Virus record (IMG/VR): IMGVR_UViG_3300042890_006166 | Coordinates: 62,001 to 126,000 of that record | Strand: one strand, 5' to 3' | Length of the DNA stretch: 64,000 bases | From: a virus | Part shown: positions 8,627-16,044 of the stretch, piece by piece | Numbering within the stretch: position 1 is the stretch's first letter | Layout of the letters: each line of letters starts with the position of its first letter | Program-made: the position numbers and the translations under genes | The notes under the pieces: generated by a model | Databases searched by the model: none | Seen by the model: only the letters and a program-made list of their open reading frames with translations | Told to the model about the DNA's origin: nothing

Positions 8627-8636
8627 GATATATAAA
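8627..8636 (+). promoter_or_regulatory. Candidate late-promoter element GATATATAAA
   Basis: GATATATAAA ends 17 bases before the ATG at 8654, the same spacing as at 26597 and 50709. It lies in the divergent intergenic region. Confidence 0.5.
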
Positions 8637-8653
8637 CAAAGTAATTGTCATAC

Positions 8654-9088
8654 ATGAGAATTCAAGATTTTGGTTCATATTCAGTTCAAAAGAAAAAAAG
8701 GTTCACCTCGGAGCACACTTTCACAGCATCTTTGGATTATGTTGATGTCAAATTGACCAACCGCCCTCCTGAATTGTCGGATGTAGACGATTTAAAATGT
8801 GAGATTGAATATGAGATTTCGATTGAAAGACAAAAACAAGGAGTTCAGGATATATCATTCAAAATAAACCAAATTGAATTGGAGGTTAAAGTGGACGACC
8901 ATCCGGATGATCCGAAAGAGTTTGAATTTGAAATTGTTCCTGGGGAAAATATTGATTCCAATCTGGTAGTTATACGCAAGGGAGAATCTTTAATTCCAAC
9001 CGATCCCACCTTTTTACACATCGATATGAAAAAGTCAGCTAAAGTAGCGGATTTCAAAGTTACAGTCTTGTTTGGAAAAAATGAATAA
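8654..9088 (+). CDS. Hypothetical beta-rich protein
   Basis: A 144-residue protein. I take ATG 8654 rather than a TTG nine bases upstream, because the ATG sits at the standard 17-base distance from a GATATATAAA element. The start (MRIQDFGSYS) loosely resembles other leaders in the region. The body alternates acidic and beta-forming stretches (CEIEYEISIER, QIELEVKVDDHPDD, FEFEIVP), suggesting a beta-sandwich. No signal peptide, membrane segment or catalytic motif. The next gene overlaps its end by 8 bases (ATG at 9081), so the two are translationally coupled. Function not recognised. Confidence 0.65.
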   Translation: MRIQDFGSYSVQKKKRFTSEHTFTASLDYVDVKLTNRPPELSDVDDLKCEIEYEISIERQKQGVQDISFKINQIELEVKVDDHPDDPKEFEFEIVPGENIDSNLVVIRKGESLIPTDPTFLHIDMKKSAKVADFKVTVLFGKNE

Positions 9089-9971
9089 TTTGGTTCCCTA
9101 TTTTGAAGAATTTTTTTCTCTAAATGAGTCAAAATCTTCTGGAAAAAAAAATTTAGGCATCATAGGACCTTTGGCAAACTGGTCACTTAAACTTCAAGTA
9201 TATCCGGAACCTAATCAGGGTATGATTGGATATGCCATAGATGAAAATTGGGTCGAGCTGGAACACAATGACAAAAAAGTTAGATTTCCGAAATCCTGCT
9301 GTGAAATGAAGTCCAATACAAAATCGGCGGTCATCCACATAAAACCTTACACGAAGTGGTTTTCAAAATTGAAGAATCGAGAAGAAATGGAAGATTTTAT
9401 CGATAATTTCGTCGAGTCCAACACGGTTAAAAAAGAAAGTGGTCTGGAGAGAATATCGGAAAACACCCAAATTATTTTGGATTTATTTGGAATACATTCA
9501 CAAGTACAAAATAATCAGATGAGGTTTCCCGGACTTTATGAATTGAAATTGGACAATGGAATGGAGGTAGAGATGGAAAAAAATGAAGGATCTGAACTTT
9601 TTTCTGAACTGAAAGTTTACAAATCTGGAGATGCTAAATTTCCAGACATCAGGATTAAAAGAAAAAACAACCAATATCTGATGGAATTCAGAGGGCCTTC
9701 TGGAAAATTTATTGAGTCCGAAGAATCACTCGTAGATCTTTTCGAAAATAGAATTTGCACATACCTAACTAAATGTGTTTTGGGCATGGATTGCTCAGAA
9801 GAAGAATCACATTTAATCGGGAGGTTGAAAGAAACTTTGTCTGAAAAAGTGGATCTAAAAAATTCAGATAAGATAGAAAAGAGAAAAAAAATGATTGAAA
9901 ATCTGAGAGATGTCTTAAGCAATTCGATAGAGAATTCTCTACTGGAAGACATTTTGCAAGGCGAAAATTAG
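9081..9971 (+). CDS. Hypothetical protein with targeting-like leader
   Basis: A 296-residue protein, start taken as ATG 9081 overlapping the previous stop by 8 bases; a TTG at 9072 is less likely. The N-terminus YFEEFFSLNES matches the F-x-x-F-x-x-(L/I)-N-E pattern found at the front of several genes here and is followed by a Lys/Ser/Gly linker. The body has an N-terminal beta-rich part (residues 25-100), a central part that alternates beta and charged residues, and a Lys/Glu-rich helical C-terminus (about 235-296). No enzymatic motif is evident. It is the last gene before a 96-base gap. By the leader and location it could be an internal head protein; this is inference. Confidence 0.65.
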   Translation: MNNLVPYFEEFFSLNESKSSGKKNLGIIGPLANWSLKLQVYPEPNQGMIGYAIDENWVELEHNDKKVRFPKSCCEMKSNTKSAVIHIKPYTKWFSKLKNREEMEDFIDNFVESNTVKKESGLERISENTQIILDLFGIHSQVQNNQMRFPGLYELKLDNGMEVEMEKNEGSELFSELKVYKSGDAKFPDIRIKRKNNQYLMEFRGPSGKFIESEESLVDLFENRICTYLTKCVLGMDCSEEESHLIGRLKETLSEKVDLKNSDKIEKRKKMIENLRDVLSNSIENSLLEDILQGEN

Positions 9972-9986
9972 TCTAATAAGAAACTT

Positions 9987-9994
9987 TACCTTTG
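9987..9994 (+). promoter_or_regulatory. Candidate Bacteroidota-type -7 box (TACCTTTG)
   Basis: TACCTTTG fits TAnnTTTG and lies in the 96-base gap before the gene at 10068. No matching -33 TTTG is visible at the expected spacing. A GATATAAAC sequence at 10010-10018 in the same gap is a second, degenerate late-type candidate. Confidence 0.25.
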
Positions 9995-10067
9995 TTCCTG
10001 ATATAAACAGAAATCAAGTTGTAAGTTATTTTGTGTTGTTAATTTTAAAAAAATTCTTTCTAAATTA

Positions 10068-10718
10068 ATGTACATGGGGTGGCTAAAACGTATATTCAAT
10101 AAATCAAAAAAAATGAATTGGAAAGACAAAAGTCTAGAGGAAATACAAAATTTTTTTCAAACAAAAGATTTTCAATGGTTGAAGGGAGATCAGATGGGAA
10201 ATATCGAGAAATTCAAATCCATAGAAAAAGACGAATCTACAGGTTTAATTTTCATTTCATTTCGCTCTGGTGGAAGAATGAACGTGGAATTGGTTCAAGA
10301 ATATATGGATGTTTTCCCTTCACAAAATATAGATTTCAATGCTGTTGCTACCTCCAACCCGCATACTCCTACACAAACCAAGCCTGATATTTCATCTCAA
10401 CCCAACAAGAAAACCAACTCTGTTTCATCTGTACAGCTTTCCGAATCTCCGATATATAGCTTATTGAAGAAACAAAAAACAAATTGGGTTAACGTGAACA
10501 TCACCTTAAAATTGAATCTACCTTCCAAGAATTTGTATGGGGTTCTTACCACTTCTTTCGAGGAAGCTGACCGTGAAATTGTGAACTTCGTGACGGAAGG
10601 GATCGACATAGATGATATCAAATCCGCTTTGGGAGATTCTATTTTGGCGTATTACGACAAGAAAAAAAATCTAGTTTCTTCTGATAAATTTTTAGACCAA
10701 GTAGAAGATGGACAGTAA
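10068..10718 (+). CDS. Hypothetical protein with disordered linker
   Basis: A 216-residue protein starting at ATG 10068 (a second in-frame ATG at 10074 is equally possible). The N-terminal third is basic (MGWLKRIFNKSKKMNWKDKS) and then amphipathic. A small mixed domain covers residues about 40-85. A Thr/Pro/Gln/Ser-rich linker (about 92-125) probably lacks structure, and a C-terminal alpha/beta domain follows (WVNVNITLKLNLPSKNLYGVL onwards). The arrangement suggests two small domains joined by a flexible tether. No known motif. The Nudix gene starts inside its last codons (11-base overlap), so the two are expressed together. Function unknown. Confidence 0.65.
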   Translation: MYMGWLKRIFNKSKKMNWKDKSLEEIQNFFQTKDFQWLKGDQMGNIEKFKSIEKDESTGLIFISFRSGGRMNVELVQEYMDVFPSQNIDFNAVATSNPHTPTQTKPDISSQPNKKTNSVSSVQLSESPIYSLLKKQKTNWVNVNITLKLNLPSKNLYGVLTTSFEEADREIVNFVTEGIDIDDIKSALGDSILAYYDKKKNLVSSDKFLDQVEDGQ

Positions 10719-11283
10719 TATTCTTTTTGAAAATAATCTTTTCCGTGTTGAAGAGAGAAACGGATCGACCGGTATGATCCCACTTTTCACCAATGTGGTG
10801 ATTATGCCTTTTATCTCCGATGAACAGGGATTGCCTTTGTCCATAGGAGTTCTAAAAGAGCCAAATCCTTTTAGAGAAGGAGGTATGTCGGTTTCTTTAA
10901 TATCGGGAACTACTGAAGAGGAAGATCCAGATTTACTTGCCACCGCCAAAAGAGAGCTGAAAGAAGAAAGTGGATATGACGTACAAGACAACAAAAAATG
11001 GTTTTATTTAGGGTCAGTTACATCTTCCAAATTTGTGGACCATGAGCAACCCTGTTTTGCAGTAGATGTTACCGATGTTCCTAAAGGCGATCCAGAACCA
11101 GATGAAACTGAAAAAGAAAATGGCATGGAATTTAAATTCATCTCTGCCAACGATGTCGTTAAACACAAAGATATTTTTATTCCGGGTCTTTTTTTAAAGC
11201 TGTTCAAGTTCGTGTTGGGATTCGACGTTCAGAACAAACAGAATGGACTCGAAAAAAGTAAAGGTTTTAAATTTTCAATTTAA
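10708..11283 (+). CDS. Nudix hydrolase
   Basis: A 191-residue protein with a Nudix motif. Residues 82-90 read RELKEESGY, matching the R-E-U-x-E-E-x-G-U core, with G67 and the acidic run E70-D73 before it. The glutamate usually found at the fixed position before the core is replaced by Pro74, so the front half of the box is degenerate. Metal-binding Glu residues of the core are intact, so it may still be active. The fold and length resemble ADP-ribose pyrophosphatase-type Nudix enzymes, which hydrolyse nucleoside diphosphates linked to another group. In phages such enzymes can clean up nucleotide pools or remodel NAD/ADP-ribose or capped RNA; the substrate here is not determinable. It overlaps the upstream gene by 11 bases. 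Confidence 0.82.
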   Translation: MDSNILFENNLFRVEERNGSTGMIPLFTNVVIMPFISDEQGLPLSIGVLKEPNPFREGGMSVSLISGTTEEEDPDLLATAKRELKEESGYDVQDNKKWFYLGSVTSSKFVDHEQPCFAVDVTDVPKGDPEPDETEKENGMEFKFISANDVVKHKDIFIPGLFLKLFKFVLGFDVQNKQNGLEKSKGFKFSI

Positions 11284-11288
11284 TTTTT

Positions 11289-11612
11289 ATGAGTCAAGCT
11301 AGAAAAGCCAGAAAAGAACTTGCTAAATCTTTGGGTTATTTGAAGAAAGATGAATCTATGATGTCTTTTAGAGAAAGAGTAAGAAGAGCTAACCAAATGG
11401 GTAAACAATTTCATACAATTCATCTTCAAAATGTTATGAATCAAGAAATTCAATCTGGAAGGTTGCTAACCAACGCACAATTAGATAATTTAGGGAAAGA
11501 AAAAAATCAAACTGAAGGAAATTTTGGACTCAATTTGGATTCATTCGAATTTTTAGATGAATTAAAACCAGAGGAATCGTCACACAATGACATTCTAGAC
11601 AACCCAAAATAG
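11289..11612 (+). CDS. Small basic/acidic helical protein, unknown
   Basis: A 107-residue protein starting at ATG 11289, five bases after the Nudix stop and with no Shine-Dalgarno sequence. The first 70 residues are basic and helical (KARKELAKSLGYLKKDE, SFRERVRRANQMGKQF). The tail is acidic (SFEFLDELKPEESSHND). This charge split is common in small nucleic-acid- or scaffold-associated phage proteins, but no family is recognised. The following gene starts one base after its stop (ATG 11614), so it belongs to the same operon. Confidence 0.6.
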   Translation: MSQARKARKELAKSLGYLKKDESMMSFRERVRRANQMGKQFHTIHLQNVMNQEIQSGRLLTNAQLDNLGKEKNQTEGNFGLNLDSFEFLDELKPEESSHNDILDNPK

Positions 11613-11613
11613 C

Positions 11614-11946
11614 ATGATTGATTGTTTGGCAGAGATTAAGATTTTTCTAGCTAAATGTTCGGCCAAAGAAGCCAAAAAAAAATTTGATGGCGGGATTGAC
11701 TTTTCCGTGATAGATATTGGTAAAATTATTCGGGATTTAGGTTACAATAACTTAGATTTAAGTAAAGAATCTGAATTTATCATCAATTATACTATTCAAA
11801 GAAAAATAGACCAGGGGATATATAATACAAAGAACAACACCATAATGATCGTACACAAAAATCTTTCAAATGATTTTATTTCTAATTTAAATTCTTTTTT
11901 AAAGGAATACGAAAATGAATTTGAATTTTCGATCGAGATGTTGTAA
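11614..11946 (+). CDS. Small protein of unknown function
   Basis: A 110-residue alpha/beta protein: an N-terminal helix with CLAEIKIFLAKCSAKEAKKKF, a middle segment (DFSVIDIGKIIRDLGYNNLDL) and a C-terminal beta-helix-beta part (NNTIMIVHKNLSNDFISNLN). It lies directly before the large baseplate/tail genes and ends 17 bases before the next ATG. Position alone suggests a small tail-assembly factor or chaperone, but there is no motif to support that. Confidence 0.6.
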   Translation: MIDCLAEIKIFLAKCSAKEAKKKFDGGIDFSVIDIGKIIRDLGYNNLDLSKESEFIINYTIQRKIDQGIYNTKNNTIMIVHKNLSNDFISNLNSFLKEYENEFEFSIEML

Positions 11947-11963
11947 AAATTTGTATGAATTAG

Positions 11964-13928
11964 ATGTCCAAAAATAGTTCTTTTCAGGGAACAAACACAC
12001 CTACCACAGGAAATACTTTTTCAATAGCAGATCAAAAGCTAAATCCTATCTTAAAGGATTATTGGTTTGGTTCTAGAGAGGCATCTGCACAAGAAATTGC
12101 AAACGATCAAGTTTCAAGATGGTCGAATTTGGGATCCTCTAATCCAAATAAAGGTCCAACTGCTAGGTCTTTATTTTATAACGCTGCTAATCTATTTGGT
12201 CCAGATGCTAAATTTGGTCAATTTCTTTTTTATTCTTTTTCAAATAATTCAAACACTTTCCGGCAGGAATACTATCAATCAGAGCAAACCCAATTTAACT
12301 CTTCGATTTCTTCTATTTCATCAAAAAATCCTTCTGCTGGACAATTGGTTAGAGCCGCGAATGAGATAAGAGCTGCTATACTGCCTGGACAAATTGGGAG
12401 TACAACAAATACTGGAAACAATACTACAGGAAGCCCGGGAAAAATCATAGGAGGTGCATCTGCTCCATATTATTGGAGAGATTTTTTGTATTGTAAATAC
12501 TATGGCACAATTCCTAATAATTACATGATTACCCTAAGGAGATTCCCAGCTCCAATGAGAGATAATTTGAGCATACCCAGTCAATTAATACAAACCGATC
12601 TATACAAACAAAAAGGAGCCGGTATGCCAGTAGCCCAAGCGGTTACCTGGTGGGGAGGGCAGACTGGTAACACTTTAAATGATATTATTTCCTTTTCAAC
12701 GGGTCTTGTATTCCAATCCAAAACCCAGGAAGAAATATTAAAGGTTGAAGGGTTTGATCAAGGTTTTTTTAAGACTGTGTTGGGTAGAGCTTTGGGAACC
12801 ACTGCTGATCTAGCCGGCGCTTCACAACTATTTGGTGCTTTAGGAGATTCTCTTTCCGTTTTAGTTTCTGCGTCTGACTCTGGAAGAGGAGCAGTAACTA
12901 TTCCTAAAATAAATCAGGCTTTAAGGGATAAAATGCAAAACACTTCAAATGGTCCTCTGTCAGATTTTATTTTTAATCCAGTTGATACCGTAGATAAAAC
13001 TTATTACCGAGGAAGAGGTTTAACTTTTAGTGGTGGACCCATTTATCTCAAATTCCACTACGAGTTAACTTCTGTTGGCCAGGTTAATACGAAAGCTGCT
13101 TTGGTTGATATAATTGGAAATTTGCTAGGTTTGGGAACCAACTATGGAAATTTTCTAACTCCTGATGTTAGATACGATAACGGATTTCCCGCTATAGGTT
13201 TTCCAGGTGGAGATCAAGGATTAAAAGCTTTTTACTCTGATCCCATTAAATGGGTTAAAACCACAATTAAATATCTAGCAGATCCAGATGGAACTACGAT
13301 GGATGATCCTCAAGTTCGACAACTGAAAAAATTTACTTCGGATCTACAAACTGCTACAAATCAGGTTCAAAGTATGCTTCAACAAATCGATTCCTCCGGG
13401 GGTGGAATTGAAAAATTGGCCAAAGAGATTGAAGGCCCGCTCGGAAACATTTTGGCTTATGCCTTGGCAGATGATTTAATTGCAAAATTCGTACCCCCTC
13501 TATCACTTAAAACTGGAGCTCCTGTTGGTGAATGGCATTTGGTTGTAGGTAATCCGATGAATCCTATAGCAATGATTGGAAATTTAATTTGTTCTAATTT
13601 AGATATAGAATTTGGTGAAGTATTAGGTCCGGATGATTTTCCCACTGAAATCATAGCCACATTCACATTAGAACATGGTAGAGATCGGGAAAGAGGTGAA
13701 ATTGAATCTATGTTTAACCGTGGTGATGGAAGATTGTACCAATCTACTTTACCCACCTATTCCAACACCCAATCTACTGCCAGCACTGCACTGGTTGACG
13801 GTACCACAGTTCCTTATGATATCAATGATTCAACGTTGGCTAATCCTTACTTGTTTTTTTCTGATAACAATTTCACACCGGGTGCTGTTCAAAATAATTT
13901 CATAGACCCAAATAATCCTATCCCATAA
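11964..13928 (+). CDS. Large tail/baseplate-associated structural protein
   Basis: A 654-residue protein with Asn/Ser/Thr/Gly-rich, virion-like composition. The front 150 residues are low in charge and Gln/Asn/Ser-rich. A central domain has NYMITLRRFPAPMRDNL (about residues 181-197), a long helical region and FSGGPIYLKFHYELTSVGQVNTKAALVDIIGNLL (about 353-386, quoted in parts: FSGGPIYLKFHYEL and KAALVDIIGNLL). The C-terminal domain holds WHLVVGNPMNP, SNLDIEFGEVLGPDDFP and the HGRDRERGEIESMF segment. I recall this C-terminal pattern from structural proteins of large contractile phages but cannot name the family. It directly precedes the LysM/gp53-like and hub genes, so a tube-initiator or baseplate-hub-ring role is the best guess. 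Confidence 0.7.
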   Translation: MSKNSSFQGTNTPTTGNTFSIADQKLNPILKDYWFGSREASAQEIANDQVSRWSNLGSSNPNKGPTARSLFYNAANLFGPDAKFGQFLFYSFSNNSNTFRQEYYQSEQTQFNSSISSISSKNPSAGQLVRAANEIRAAILPGQIGSTTNTGNNTTGSPGKIIGGASAPYYWRDFLYCKYYGTIPNNYMITLRRFPAPMRDNLSIPSQLIQTDLYKQKGAGMPVAQAVTWWGGQTGNTLNDIISFSTGLVFQSKTQEEILKVEGFDQGFFKTVLGRALGTTADLAGASQLFGALGDSLSVLVSASDSGRGAVTIPKINQALRDKMQNTSNGPLSDFIFNPVDTVDKTYYRGRGLTFSGGPIYLKFHYELTSVGQVNTKAALVDIIGNLLGLGTNYGNFLTPDVRYDNGFPAIGFPGGDQGLKAFYSDPIKWVKTTIKYLADPDGTTMDDPQVRQLKKFTSDLQTATNQVQSMLQQIDSSGGGIEKLAKEIEGPLGNILAYALADDLIAKFVPPLSLKTGAPVGEWHLVVGNPMNPIAMIGNLICSNLDIEFGEVLGPDDFPTEIIATFTLEHGRDRERGEIESMFNRGDGRLYQSTLPTYSNTQSTASTALVDGTTVPYDINDSTLANPYLFFSDNNFTPGAVQNNFIDPNNPIP

Positions 13929-13931
13929 TTT

Positions 13932-14531
13932 ATGTTAAATATTGATACTTTATATCAGAACAAAAGTGTTTTTAATCCCAATAAGGATTTACAGAACAAT
14001 GGTGTTGGGATTTGGGATTTAACCGCTGGGTCGATGGATTTTCGAAATATAAATCTGAAGATTAATCGTTACTTTTTGGTGAGAGAGGAATTTCAAATGA
14101 GACCAGATCAATTAGCTTTCCAGGCTTTTGGGGATCTTTCTTATACCGGATCTCTTATGAAAATCAACAACATTTCAAACCCATTTGCGTTGAAAGAAGG
14201 GAACTTGATTGTTATTCCTTTACAGGAAAGAATTGAAGCTTCTTTCGCTTTGAAACAAGCAACCTTGCTTCAGTCCAACACAACCAACAATCCAAATCAG
14301 CAATTTAGAGATGTTCAAGAACAGAAGAAATTTAAGATTTCTAATTCAAGACAGAAATTTTTAGAACAAAGGGGTAAAGCCAAAAATGCACCCGATCAAA
14401 TTTTGCCACCGAATGTTACCCAGCCTGGAGAAAGACAAACAGTTAGAACTAATGTTGTTATTGGATTGGCCCCAGATGTTAGTAACGCTCCAGCTAATCC
14501 TGCAGGTAATTTTAACTCCATCCCCAACTAA
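13932..14531 (+). CDS. gp53/LysM-like baseplate protein
   Basis: A 199-residue protein, close to the length of T4 gp53 (196). After an N-terminal aromatic segment comes a LysM-like stretch: RPDQLAFQAFGDLSYTGSLM then KINNISNPFALKEGNLIVIP (about residues 57-96). That pattern (P-D-x-LA-x-x-x-FGD ... I-N-x-I-x-NP ... G-x-x-L-x-IP) is typical of gp53 and of the LysM proteins next to hub genes in contractile tails and injection systems. The C-terminal half is Asn/Gln/Pro-rich and probably extended. It starts three bases after the upstream stop and ends two bases before the hub gene. The expected role is baseplate assembly, bridging wedge and hub. The fold assignment is good; gp53 versus the P2 X/Afp7 LysM type is not resolved. 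Confidence 0.68.
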   Translation: MLNIDTLYQNKSVFNPNKDLQNNGVGIWDLTAGSMDFRNINLKINRYFLVREEFQMRPDQLAFQAFGDLSYTGSLMKINNISNPFALKEGNLIVIPLQERIEASFALKQATLLQSNTTNNPNQQFRDVQEQKKFKISNSRQKFLEQRGKAKNAPDQILPPNVTQPGERQTVRTNVVIGLAPDVSNAPANPAGNFNSIPN

Positions 14532-14533
14532 AT

Positions 14534-16036
14534 ATGGCGGCCGATCAAATCATCATTAATAATGTTGCCAGAACCAGTATTCAGCTGGATCAGTTGGCTG
14601 TTCCGAATAGAACCGGAGGAGACAACCAAGGTTTAGATGACGCCTTAATGGACGCCGATGATAAATCTTTCGGCGGATATAAACCTGTTGTTTTTATTAA
14701 TGGTTATTTTGTAGACAAATATTTATCTCATTTAGAATTGGACATGTCTGGTTTTTTGCCAGAAATAAGATTCCAATTTTCTATGGAAAATCCCATGTTC
14801 CTCAGTGTTAATTATCCTAAAGATGGTGATATTGTATCTGTTTATTTTCGAAGCTGGGTTTCAGTTTATCGACCTTTGAGAATGGACTTTAATATCTTAA
14901 CCGTTAAATCCGGCGTTTCTGGTAATTCGGAAGGCAATGGAATTACATTTAATATTTTGGGTGAATGTCGAATCCCTGCTTTATATAATGAGGTATCTAA
15001 GGCTTTTAGAAATTCCACTTCTTATGATGTCTTATTTCAAGTTTCTCAAGATTTAGATTTAGGATTTTCTACGAATGAAACGGAAGTAATAGATAACATG
15101 ACGTGGATTTGTCCTAATATGTCATACTATGATTTTATCCGGGAGGTTGTATCAAGGTCTTACAAAGATGATAGAAGTTTTTTTACGTCTTTCATAGATT
15201 GTTATTATAATCTCAATTTTGTAAATCTAAACAACCAAATTTCGACATCTGATGTTGTACAGGAATGTCGGGTTGTTAGGGGTTCTGCTACCGGAACATC
15301 AGACGATACTGCTTTCCCGAAAAGTGAATTATCAGAGCAACAGATTCCTTTGGTTCTTAGTAATGAAAAAGGAAATAGCGATTTGCCAACCTATATACAG
15401 GGTTATACTTTGATTTCGAATGCAGGAAACATCACCAACCATCAAGGATACATCCACGAAGTACAATTTTGGGATGAGGGCCTGGTCACGGAAAATGAAA
15501 TTGAAAAGTACATAAGGTACACAGTTGAAACAATAACAACAGAGAGCGTAGGTGAGAACATGATCCTACAAAGGGGCAGGGCAAAAGAAAAATTATACCA
15601 AAGAGAATTCCGAAAAAATTGGTATGGGATTTTAAATAATTTCCAGGATGGTGGAGTACATGAAAATTTTATTCAGGCACTAGTTCAAAATGAAATTAAC
15701 AATGATGATATAAGGAAATTCACATTGAGAGTTGAAACCGCTTCTTATTATGGTGGAATATACAGGGGAATGGCCATTCCTGTTTTTATCTACGTAAATG
15801 ATCAAGGGAAAAGAAAAGAAAATACAGGATCAAACAACAACCAAAATCCAGAGCAGGACATTAATCCAGTCTTAGATCGATTTCTTTCTGGTATTTACAT
15901 TGTTATGGGAATTAAGGTTAATTATGAATCTTATAGAGGAATTTACATGCAACTTGATTTATGTAAGAGAGAATGGATTTTAAATAGTGCAGGTCAATTC
16001 CCCAAAACATTCCCAATAAATCTTATTACTGGATAA
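14534..16036 (+). CDS. gp27-like baseplate hub protein
   Basis: A 500-residue protein with the layout of the T4 gp27/phage late-control-D hub family. There is an N-terminal beta domain (VVFINGYFVDKYLSHLELDMSG, quoted in parts: VVFINGYFVDKYL), then ITFNILGECRIP and a helix-rich section (SYDVLFQVSQDLDLGF, TWICPNMSYYDFIREVV). A beta segment NLNFVNLNNQI and a long C-terminal part ending in a beta-rich IPVFIYVND / GIYIVMGIKVNYESYRGIYMQ follow. T4 gp27 is 391 residues; the extra length here is mainly C-terminal. The hub trimer connects the spike (the gp5-like gene at 18405) to the tail tube. It lies directly after the LysM-like gene, as in other contractile tails. Confidence is moderate to good, resting on order plus motifs. 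Confidence 0.65.
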   Translation: MAADQIIINNVARTSIQLDQLAVPNRTGGDNQGLDDALMDADDKSFGGYKPVVFINGYFVDKYLSHLELDMSGFLPEIRFQFSMENPMFLSVNYPKDGDIVSVYFRSWVSVYRPLRMDFNILTVKSGVSGNSEGNGITFNILGECRIPALYNEVSKAFRNSTSYDVLFQVSQDLDLGFSTNETEVIDNMTWICPNMSYYDFIREVVSRSYKDDRSFFTSFIDCYYNLNFVNLNNQISTSDVVQECRVVRGSATGTSDDTAFPKSELSEQQIPLVLSNEKGNSDLPTYIQGYTLISNAGNITNHQGYIHEVQFWDEGLVTENEIEKYIRYTVETITTESVGENMILQRGRAKEKLYQREFRKNWYGILNNFQDGGVHENFIQALVQNEINNDDIRKFTLRVETASYYGGIYRGMAIPVFIYVNDQGKRKENTGSNNNQNPEQDINPVLDRFLSGIYIVMGIKVNYESYRGIYMQLDLCKREWILNSAGQFPKTFPINLITG

Positions 16037-16044
16037 ATACAATC

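Noticed and set aside
16031-16042. GGATAAATACAA before the gene at 16045 as a late promoter
   Set aside because: It lies only a few bases before the start codon and overlaps the previous stop codon, too close for a promoter of that gene.
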